From Physcia stellaris (Eukaryota > Ascomycota > Lecanoromycetes > Caliciales > Physciaceae), in NCBI GenBank assembly GCA_018902385.1, contig JABSSW010000012.1, positions 682,001 through 746,000 of the forward strand: DNA of 64,000 nucleotides, read 5' to 3'. Under the pieces are notes generated by a model. That model was given only the letters and a program-made list of their open reading frames with translations, was not told the DNA's origin and searched no databases. The translations under genes were made by a program, and so were the position numbers. Position 1 is the stretch's first letter, and every line of letters starts with the position of its first letter. Positions 56,296 to 64,000 of the stretch are shown in pieces.

Positions 56296-56556
56296 AACGT
56301 GCGGTAAGGTCTTCTTCACTTGCGTTCCTAGACGCCTGAATAATTGGATTGATCACCGAAGAGAATTTGTTGATGCAGAGCCAAATTATCGTTCAATTGC
56401 GCGATGTCTGAAAATGCTCAATTGAATTCTTACGGCTTTAACGGAGATAGACTGGCACACGTCAAAACGCGTCCAATACCTCGCATCAAACTTCACCGTC
56501 GTCTTCTTTCGAAGTGATACTAGGATCAATGCAGCGATATTAGCGAGTGTGGCATT
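56296..56556. promoter_or_regulatory. divergent promoter, CTNNBL1 / Dia2-Pof3-like
   Basis: 261 bp between opposed start codons, the shortest of the head-to-head intervals in the window. No TATA box or strong palindrome seen. Confidence 0.45.
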
Positions 56557-58483
56557 ATGCCTTCTAGGCTCACAGAGCTTGAAGCCGATGAGCTCCAGAA
56601 GCAAGGCCAGGACCTGTACCGTCAGAAAAAGTATCAAGCTGCACTTCAACGCTTCAATGCTGTAAATATCCCAGGTTACTTTCTAATATTGATCTGCTAA
56701 CACGTCTCAGATACTTCAGCAAGACCGCAAGCCATCGCTCGGGGCTCTTGATAGCCGATCGGCTACTCATGTGAAAGTTGGTGATCTCCAAGCTGCGTTG
56801 CGAGACGGGCGGCGGATGATACAGGAATACAAAGCCAGCTGCTCGGTGTGCCTTCAGAGCCGGGCCACCTGCTTCTCCATATGCTGAGCGAAGCTAGGGA
56901 TACCTTCGAACTGGTCAGATTCTGCAGTTGCTCGGCAAAGTTGATGTAGCACTGGGTATCTACAATTACGGCCTCCGTAACGTATCGGCGAGCGATCCCA
57001 ATAAAGAGGTACCTTCGTCAGATTAACCGAAACACCAGCTTCTGACCTGCTGTAAGCTTCTCCAGGGCATGAGTAAGAAGCTCGTTGAGCGACGCTCTCC
57101 ATCTAGCGCCAAGGATCCACTTGCAGTACTACCAGTCGAGATCATGCAAATGATATTTGGTTATCTAAACTTCAGAAAGATAGTGTAAGACGTAATCGCG
57201 AATATAAGAATATCGCTAATAACATCGCGATAGGTCATGCTTGCGTGTCTCGCAGTTTTGGAGGTCTTACTTATCCTCGTTGCCAAACCTCTGGAGCCAC
57301 CTTGACTTCTCGACCGGAACTAAGTCGATACCTACGAGCGCAACAATGACCTACATCAAGCACTCGAAGGGCAAGGTCACACGCGCGTCAATACAACGTT
57401 TGACTGTCAAGAACTCAATATTGAAGTGTATAGCAACTCGTTGCAAAGCCTTGACTTACTTGGAAGTTCACTCGGGCTTCAATGTTTCTCTAGTCGAATC
57501 GGCCCCAGCGCTAGGGAGCCTCAAATACCTTGTTGTTGCCTCAGACATCAGTCTGGACGCCATCAGTCAGATTCTGTCACTATGCGGTAGCCTCGAGAAG
57601 GCTCAGTTTCTTTCAGTAATAACAATGTATCATGCACAATGGAAAGGAGACTTGTCTAATCTACGCGCTCTGTCGATCAATGCGAGGAGACACGATCCCT
57701 ACCAATCAAGTGCTTTATTGAAACTAGTGAGCATGGTCCATTTGTCAAATGGCTTTGTGCTGATTATATTAGGAATCCTTGATACCGATGCTCAACAATA
57801 TCGAAAGTCTTGTTATCCAAGACTGGACCTATTGCACTTATTCACCTACTCCTCTTGACTTTTCGACCTTGAGACAACTTCGCCATCTCGATCTTACAGG
57901 ACTTGCCACGGTGACGTTCCCAAGGCTTCCGGAGTCGATTCAGACCCTCAACATCAGTAATTGGCATGAATGCCATTTTTGTGATACTGCCAGTCTGCCC
58001 AATGTGGACGACGCAAATCTCAAGAGCCTTAATGATTTTTCGGTTGCCTGCTCCAGCGAGTTCCGTTTGACTGATCTGATCAACATTCTGGAGCCGAACA
58101 AAGGAAAGCTCAGGACTCTGAACATCCGTGGCACTACGGAACTAGAGTATGGCGACCTTGTTAAGCTGATTACTCTTGGTTATCTTACCGAGATAATCGA
58201 GCTTAACATGGCTGGCCTTCCCGTGGATGACAAACTCGCGGAGCTAATGGCAAACGAGTTATGCTCTTTAAGATCGCTGCATATTGCGGATACGAGAATC
58301 ACTGGTGTGGGTCTGAAATCGCTTGTACTCAAGGCCGGCTGTAAGCTGGAGCGGCTAAACATTGACAATTGCAAGTCGGTCAGCATCGACGCGGTGGAGT
58401 GGGCAAGGGCTCGAGGGATCGCAGTAGATTTCACCTTTTCAGAGAGTGGGTTTGGGAAATCCAAACGGGTCAGACTGACGTAG
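56557..58483 (+). CDS. TPR/F-box/LRR protein, Dia2/Pof3 type
   Basis: Homologue of yeast Dia2 and fission yeast Pof3, SCF ubiquitin-ligase adaptors that act at replication forks and telomeres, including CMG helicase unloading. Six exons: 56557-56661, 56711-56845, 56898-57008, 57057-57184, 57234-57726, 57773-58483, in phase, about 560 residues. TPR helices fill residues ~1-115 (LYRQKKYQAALQRFNAILQQ, CSGYLRTGQILQLLGKVDVA, LGIYNYGLRNVSASD). The F-box reads PLAVLPVEIMQMIFGYLNFR then KIVSCLRVSQFWRSYLSSLP (~135-180). LRRs follow (LRQLRHLDLTGLATVTFPRL, LRTLNIRGTTELEYGDL, SLHIADTRITGVGLKSLVLK). The third exon was recovered from TAG|GGATACCTTCG, which restores the TPR. Divergent from CTNNBL1. Confidence 0.92.
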
Positions 58484-58786
58484 AATCTTGATTGTCCTAT
58501 CGATCCACCTCGATTTCTAGGCCTTGAGAAAGCGATGTTGATGCCCGCAGTCAGAAGAATCCCCCAGCACTGATAATGGCCAAAAGCTAAATGCTCCTGC
58601 GCATCAAAAGTCTGCGCTATCATGTATGAAATTCAGTGTTGAGAATACATCCTGTCCAATTTGGATTACAGACCTCAAATCTCTACAAGACTAGTCTTAC
58701 CATTACACCATGCCAGGCTATGAGATACACCACAATTAAATACGGACAAGAATGCTTTGACTTGAAGCTCCTATCCGAATGCACGC
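58484..58786. other. convergent 3' flanks, nothing supported
   Basis: About 300 bp between two converging genes. A stretch near 58650-58715 (minus) has a D-arm-like GGTGTAATGGT but no convincing T-arm or cloverleaf, so it is not called as a tRNA. Confidence 0.45.
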
Positions 58787-60541
58787 TCACTGGCTTCTCT
58801 CTTTGCGGTATTTCGCGACTTCCTTGATCAAGGTCTTGCGCTGAGACTTAACAAGATCCATGATCACAGCACACTCCGGCAATGAACCCTGATCCTCCTC
58901 AACAGCGAGCATCTGGTCATAAACACTCAGGAGCTGATTAGGGAGCCACTAGCAAACCATCAGCGTAGCAAAAGTAAAGATCTGGAAAGCGTACAAGTAC
59001 TACCGGACTTCCTCCAGTTGCGGTAGGGTGTGTGGTCTTTTTGAGAATATATTCCCTAGTAAAACACCAGTGGCGCCATCGAAAATCACGCACTTGGTTG
59101 AGTGCGTGGAGATACAAGACTTTAAAGATAGTTAGGTAGCGGACTCTATCAGATAGTCGATTTCCTTACCAGCCGAGGATCTCTTTTTCAGAGAGTAGAC
59201 TTTGACACCAATGTACTGGGCTTTGTTTCCAACCCATTCGAGGAAGTCTCGATGATTGCCTGGCCGGTATGATCGGAAGTCTTTCAAAATATCGGTAAGA
59301 GGGGTGTCTGGCATGTCGATCTCCAAAAGGTTGTCACACAGCGGAATCTAGAGGGAGTCAGTGTTCACTCCTTGTTGGCCAATCATGCACATGACCACAG
59401 AATTTACCCACAGCATGAAGACGTCAAGCTGTCAAGAGATGCTCGGAGAGGGTGACTTGTAGAAGATCATGTCATTACTCACCATGCTATCATTCGCGCC
59501 ACTCTCGCCTCTGAACGACAATGGCTCTTCGCTGACGCCCTCATAGACCACCCCATGTGGAAACATCGATTGCTTCGTGATGCCGAAAATAAAGGTTCGA
59601 AAGCTATTGTAATCGCCAGGCATGCTCTTCTTCCACATACCTGTATGATATCAGCCATACCATCTTGAGAGTCTTTCATTCGTTCATGAAACAAGTACTC
59701 ACCATCCATAACCGTATTGACCTGCTTCATAGCCTGAACAACGAGCTCCAAGCCTTCATTGAACGACTCCCTATCATCTTTCGCGCATGCTTGGAGCAAG
59801 TCCATTGCGCCCTCGACGAGTTGACCGGAGTGCTTCACCATATCGACATGCACGAGCACGAACCCAGCCTCGGAACTCGCAGGATCAAGACCATGCTCGA
59901 AAGCACGAACGAGGCGAAGGTTGGAGTATTCCATCCCTAGCTCAGGGTCTTTAAGCCGATAGTTGAACAAGGCGTAAGAGCCTGCATATTCCATGAAGGG
60001 TTTGAATCCAGATCTGAAATGTCGCGTCAGCGCACCAGAGATTCCCCCTTCATTCGAAACCTCGAAATATCCTCCCCAGACATCAATGGGATACTCACAT
60101 CTCAGCAACCTTGGCTAGCACCTTTGCCAGGCACGCCGGCAACCTCTGTCGCCCCAGTCCATACCCCTCGCCCCGGACGTGCCTCTCATGACATGGCTCA
60201 AGCAAATATGCGCTCGCTAGAAACGAATAGTCTCTATACAATGCACACATAATCGTTGCATCATCTCTGTACTCCTCGACAGCTCCAGTAAGGTCAGGCA
60301 ACTCCTTGAGCAGCGTCTCGCCAAAGGTGAAAGTGGCAAGCAGGCCTGGTGCACCGCTGAGGGTGCGGATGGGCATGCGTTCAAGCAAGGAGGAGACTGC
60401 GGAGAAGCGAGGTGGAAGGGTGGTAGGTGGGTGGGAAAGGGGGAGGAATCCACGGGAGGTGGAGACGGTGAAAGGAGAGAGTGTAGAGAGCTGAGAAGGG
60501 GGAGGGATGGTGGTGAGGATGTGAAAGGTGGGTGATGCCAT
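58787..60541 (-). CDS. indoleamine 2,3-dioxygenase (IDO / Bna2-type)
   Basis: Haem dioxygenase that opens the indole ring of tryptophan to N-formylkynurenine, the first step of de novo NAD synthesis. Exons: 60541-60099, 60013-59703, 59640-59483, 59347-59170, 59119-58995, 58948-58787, about 458 residues. Family blocks: GYGLGRQRLPACLAKVLAKV, GFKPFMEYAGSYALFNYRLK, ESFNEGLELVVQAMKQVNTV, GMWKKSMPGDYNSFRTFIFG, YRPGNHRDFLEWV, VRDFRWRHWCFTREYILKKT (the probable proximal haem His lies here), and HPTATGGSPVVLWLPNQLL, for which I chose the donor that keeps VVL. The start at 60541 (MASPTFHIL) is preceded by a TATA box and paired palindromes. Fungi often hold several IDO paralogues; which one this is cannot be told. 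Confidence 0.94.
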
Positions 60542-60643
60542 GTTCAATTCTGCTAATTCTAGCCAGTCGAAGAGAATCTGATGTATCTCCAGTAGGAGAA
60601 GAATATGGAAGAGAACAGGAGAAGAAGAGGGATCCCGAGTGCC

Positions 60644-60649
60644 TATATA
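60644..60649 (-). promoter_or_regulatory. TATA box of the IDO gene
   Basis: TATATA, about 100 bp upstream of the IDO ATG and immediately downstream (in gene direction) of the two palindromes. Position fits a core promoter. Confidence 0.55.
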
Positions 60650-60655
60650 CAGCGT

Positions 60656-60718
60656 GGCCGGAAGGCATTCCGGCCTCGTCGTAGCTGAGGGAGGGGAAGG
60701 CCGGTGGTGTTCCGGCCT
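60656..60718 (-). promoter_or_regulatory. two CCGG palindromes upstream of IDO
   Basis: Site 1 at 60656-60675: arms GGCCGGAA and TTCCGGCC around GGCA, a perfect inverted repeat containing CGG-N8-CCG. Site 2 at 60698-60718: arms AGGCCGG and CCGGCCT around 7 bases, containing CGG-N7-CCG. Paired CGG/CCG half-sites are the usual binding pattern of dimeric Zn2Cys6 regulators. They lie 12-75 bp upstream of the TATA box. Binding is inferred. Confidence 0.55.
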
Positions 60719-62632
60719 GAGGGAAACTGATGATGTTATCAGCGCTGACCATGGAGACTATCCAGAGACCTTCGAGAACGAGAGTTGTGGCGCTTTTGTC
60801 TCATCTGACGTTCACTTTAGTGACAGGAGCTAGGGCACCGTGATATCACGTGACGCTTTGCCGAGCCTGGAAGTTGACAGCAGGGACCACTTGAGTACAT
60901 CTCGCTTTACACGCATTGCACACTCGGATTACTGCGTCTGTATAGAAACCGTGGCCTCGCCTTACAGTTGCGTGCGAGCTTTTTCACAAGCCAGGAGCTC
61001 CGGCGATCGCCGCGGAGAGGATATGGACTCCCAGGCAGCTATGAACTTCACTAGCTTTGTCTCTTGATTTGCAGTCGCGAAGATTGCAGTCCGTATGGTT
61101 TTCCGCTGGCCTTTATGTAGCCAAGCGGGACTCCAGCCAAGAGGGTCAGGGCGCGAAACTTCCTCGTACCAGCCCTTGGGACAATTCACTTCCGAGCGCC
61201 GACCGAGACGCCAGCTAAATAGCTATCCGAGTAGGGCGGAAGCTGGTACATCGTTCACGATATTTGCATTCGAGGCCGGATGCGAGTCCAAACGAGCGCA
61301 AGAGCCGGCGGTGGTAGCCATACCGAGGGAGATATCCGTGGCGAAGCCATCCTTGCGATGCTTTAGCAGGCTTTCAACTGGGTCGAACAGTCCTGCGCGC
61401 TCTTTGTCCAACTTTGAAGCCAGAGAGATTTAGGAGATTAAAGTTGGGTCGAGGTGACCGCACTGCATTTTGCTCCAGCAGTGTTATGTTTCGCCATCTG
61501 AGCAAAGCAGGTTTCCACACTTTGAACACTATTGATACATCTGCCTCAAGACGTTTACACAGATCGCTTGCTCTAGTCATGAGAACATCAAAGACCGCCT
61601 CTGAATTGGAAGTGGCCATGCTAAACAAATGCCTAGCTGACAGGACTATCTTTAAAAAGCGTAAGATCATGCTATGTTTTGAGATCGGACGAGGTGTGGA
61701 CAGTGCGTTACTGGATGCTAGTAGTGTTCATACCAGGCTTTTGATGGGTTCACTAAATCGAGGTTTCACGGAAGAAACAGATTTTAACAGTTCAGATAAG
61801 ATCAAAGTGTGATTTAACTGCGAAAACGGCTTGATAGCGGAACTTGCCGCTTCGTGCCCCACGCAAAACCCTGCTCTATAGGTACGGCTACCGAATAGCA
61901 TCTGAGCAAGGGTTCATATTTCTCCAAGACCTGTTTTTGTTGGCGAAGTCGATACAGTAGCTATACACCATGCCTACACACATCATTGTTGTACTGCAAA
62001 CGGCGATAGGTGCAGAAATTATGCTCGACAGGAACTTCGGGCACGGGGATAGGAACCCATAACAGACTTTGGTCGATGTATGTGCTGTTCGATTGCTTGA
62101 AATAAGTTGGGGATAATATCTTTCAAGGAATAGAGGATCTGGACACCAGAAATATGCTGTAAATGGCACAAATATGTACTCGAGATAATTGTAAGTACCG
62201 TTAGATGACGTGTAATTCCCAATCCCTGATTTGAATAATCCACTAGCGCTTGAAAGACAACCCCTAGCACAATTCGTCCCAATACTTAAATAGAACCTCG
62301 GGGTAACCCTTTTCAGTGGAGGTGGCAAGAAAGCAATATATCCGAAACGGATTCGTCACAGCGATCTTCCCGAAGTCGATCACCCCGAAAATGTTGGATT
62401 ATTCCAATATTAGCTGTCCTGCACCAATTGCCGGTGACAGCGCACGACTTATTATTAGGTTTACCTGAGTTATGGGCCAGCGAGTTACTCTAGCCAAGCG
62501 AGGGTCTTCACCGAGGCATTTCTGTTATTTTTCAAATCCTATCCAAAAAGTGGTATCAATCAAAAGTATACACAGCGAACGAAAAAGGAATTCCAACAAC
62601 CATCCTCCGTCTCTCGTCATCATCTCACCCCC
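60719..62632. other. 1.9 kb without a supported gene
   Basis: Includes a CACGTG E-box at 60847-60852. The minus frames at 61223-61411 (DPVESLLKHRKDGFATDISL) and 61374-61670, and the 146-codon minus frame at 61888-62328 without an ATG start, are open but show no motif. I could not join them with splice sites. They may be an eroded gene or chance. Confidence 0.4.
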
Positions 62633-64000
62633 TCACGCTCCCAACGCCCCCTTTACCACACTCAGATAATCCTTGCCCCCCTCCATATTCACCATCGCCT
62701 CAGACCCATCCCAAAGCATGACCCCTCCAAAATTGCTCACCCCGGCCGCCTTCGCCGCACTCATCACACTGCCCACCTGCCCAGGATCCACATACCCACT
62801 CCCCGCACAACTGCTGCACCCCGGTGCCCCGATGTACAGCTTCGGGCCCTTCCCGTTAGCGCCGAGATCCTGACTCCACGCCTTGAAACTGTCAGCGAAG
62901 CCCGGTTGACCGACATTACAGTTGCCGTTGTTGTAGAACTGCACGAACACGAAATCCATGGATTGCATCGCGTCGAGCGGGATACTGGCATCAGGACGAG
63001 GACACTGCGGCGCAGCGGAGATGTAGTACTTCTTCGAAGAATCGGCGTCCATGGTGTTGCGCAGGGCGGAGACGAAGGTGCTGTAAGAGGCGGTACTGTG
63101 ATCTTCGTTGTCGACGTCGAAGCCGTCGAGAGCGACTTCGCCAAAGGGCCGGAGACCGGCGTCTGAGCCTGTCCCGGCGCCGAAGAGGTCCCAGAGCGTG
63201 GTTGCGAATTTGGAGGCTTGGTCGTCGGACGAAAAGGCGGAGGTTGCGAGGGAGCCGCCTAAGGAGAGGAGGACTTTCTTGCCGGCGCTTTGGCAGGATT
63301 TGATTTCCGAGGCGAGGTTGGGGCAGCTCTGGAGGCCGGTGGCGCCCATGGCTTTCATTTTGGTGGATTGGCCGCCGCATGCTGATCCGAAATTGATGCT
63401 GGGGTAGCCTGCGGGACCGAAGAAGGTGGTGAGGAATGCAAGGATAACAATATCGACGTTGTCATCTCCGCAGATTTTAGAAAGGGGAACTTGAGCAGTA
63501 GCTGGTGATTGACCATAGTAGACGGCGAGATTCGAGGATGAATCAGCATTGAAGCTATATCCGCTTGATGATTCTGGCGTACTAGGCGACGGCGTTGGAG
63601 TAACGACGTCAGCAGTGGTTGTCGTTAGCGAAGCTGCCGAGGTGCTGACTACAGGTACTTGGACTACGGGGGAGGAAGACGCAGTGGTGCTAGTCGGATG
63701 AAAGTGTTGGGTTCTCGGCTTTTGGAAGAGTCCTGCTGCAGGAGCAGAGGAAGAGCTTTGTGACGGGCTTAGAGAGGAAGAGCTCGCAACGGATATTGGT
63801 ATATCCGCATTTGGAGATGAGGACACGGCAAGAGAAGAGGTCAGCGGTGCAATAGGTGTCACTAAAGTGGTGGGTAATGCCAGGCTGACAGTGGCACCCT
63901 TCCGTGAGGTTATTGGAACCGGCGAAGGGATCGAAGGGGCGGCGGAGGTATTCATTGCTGTGTCGAGCCAGGTATTGATCCATCCTTGGTAGGCTTGAAG
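62633..64000 (-). CDS. GH18 chitinase, 5' end cut by window edge
   Basis: Glycoside hydrolase family 18, predicted to cleave beta-1,4-GlcNAc polymers. The frame is open to the window edge, so the ATG at 63955 is internal: upstream codons read QGWINTWLDTA then MNTSAAP. About 455 residues are present. The first ~135 residues are a Ser/Thr/Pro-rich, probably O-glycosylated linker. The catalytic domain begins SSNLAVYYGQSPATAQVPLS. The active-site motif is LDGFDVDNED (63101-63127), which keeps DxxDxDxE with its acid/base Glu. Also seen: VLLSLGGSLATSAFSSD, YYISAAPQCPRPDASIPLDA, DFVFVQFYNNGNC and GVMLWDGSEAMV, as in fungal plant-type (class III, subgroup A/B-like) endochitinases. The signal peptide and any N-terminal domain lie outside the window. 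Confidence 0.93.
   Translation of the reverse strand, partial: LQAYQGWINTWLDTAMNTSAAPSIPSPVPITSRKGATVSLALPTTLVTPIAPLTSSLAVSSSPNADIPISVASSSSLSPSQSSSSAPAAGLFQKPRTQHFHPTSTTASSSPVVQVPVVSTSAASLTTTTADVVTPTPSPSTPESSSGYSFNADSSSNLAVYYGQSPATAQVPLSKICGDDNVDIVILAFLTTFFGPAGYPSINFGSACGGQSTKMKAMGATGLQSCPNLASEIKSCQSAGKKVLLSLGGSLATSAFSSDDQASKFATTLWDLFGAGTGSDAGLRPFGEVALDGFDVDNEDHSTASYSTFVSALRNTMDADSSKKYYISAAPQCPRPDASIPLDAMQSMDFVFVQFYNNGNCNVGQPGFADSFKAWSQDLGANGKGPKLYIGAPGCSSCAGSGYVDPGQVGSVMSAAKAAGVSNFGGVMLWDGSEAMVNMEGGKDYLSVVKGALGA

Noticed and set aside
58650-58715. tRNA-like D-arm (GGTGTAATGGT) on the minus strand
   Set aside because: No GGTTCRA-type T-arm, no paired acceptor stem and no clear anticodon stem; better read as chance.

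Overview
The window reads as chromosomal DNA of a filamentous ascomycete (Pezizomycotina). The genes are spliced monocistronic units with mostly 45-140 nt introns (GTRNGY-like donors, CTRAY-like branch sites, YAG acceptors). They include typical fungal products such as an IQGAP with about 15 IQ-like repeats, a Dia2/Pof3 F-box protein, a Nej1/XLF factor, a kinesin-8, a DUF1772 protein and a GH18 chitinase. I cannot fix the class; a Leotiomycete-like fungus is only a guess. I see no rRNA, convincing tRNA, CRISPR array, intact transposon or secondary-metabolite backbone gene.

Layout. 1-4.2 kb: the 3' end of an unknown gene, a very short gene, a region of broken reading frames, and a decayed tandem array of ~60 bp units at 3.42-3.88 kb. 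4.2-9.8 kb: a secreted polyamine oxidase (10 exons) and a small Myb/SANT-like protein. 12.4-20.4 kb: a KDEL-receptor-type protein divergent from a DUF1772 membrane protein, Dom34/Pelota divergent from an aldo-keto reductase, a 4-cysteine secreted protein and a short-chain dehydrogenase. 21.5-28.1 kb: an unknown protein with a coding minisatellite, MsrA, and kinesin-8 divergent from a small acidic protein. 28.7-34.6 kb: an unknown protein and Nej1/XLF divergent from cactin. 35.7-37.4 kb: a forkhead regulator, then a 4 kb gene-poor stretch. 41.5-49.2 kb: IQGAP divergent from IMP dehydrogenase. 49.5-60.5 kb: an F-box protein with Cys motifs divergent from a Nudix hydrolase, CTNNBL1 divergent from a Dia2/Pof3 homologue, and indoleamine 2,3-dioxygenase with a palindrome-plus-TATA promoter. 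The right edge cuts a GH18 chitinase.

The genes are mostly housekeeping: translation quality control (Dom34), splicing (cactin, CTNNBL1), end joining (Nej1), replication-linked ubiquitin ligase (Dia2-like), cytokinesis (IQGAP), microtubules (Kip3), GMP and NAD synthesis (IMPDH, IDO) and oxidative repair (MsrA). They do not form an evident pathway or cluster. Their most consistent organisation is head-to-head pairing over short shared promoters. The unusual material lies in repeats (3.4-3.9, 17.5, 22.1 and 49.5 kb), in the repeated short motif of the Nej1 tail, in the unknown and secreted small proteins, and in the IDO promoter. Exon coordinates come from reading splice signals and frame continuity by eye, without transcript data.
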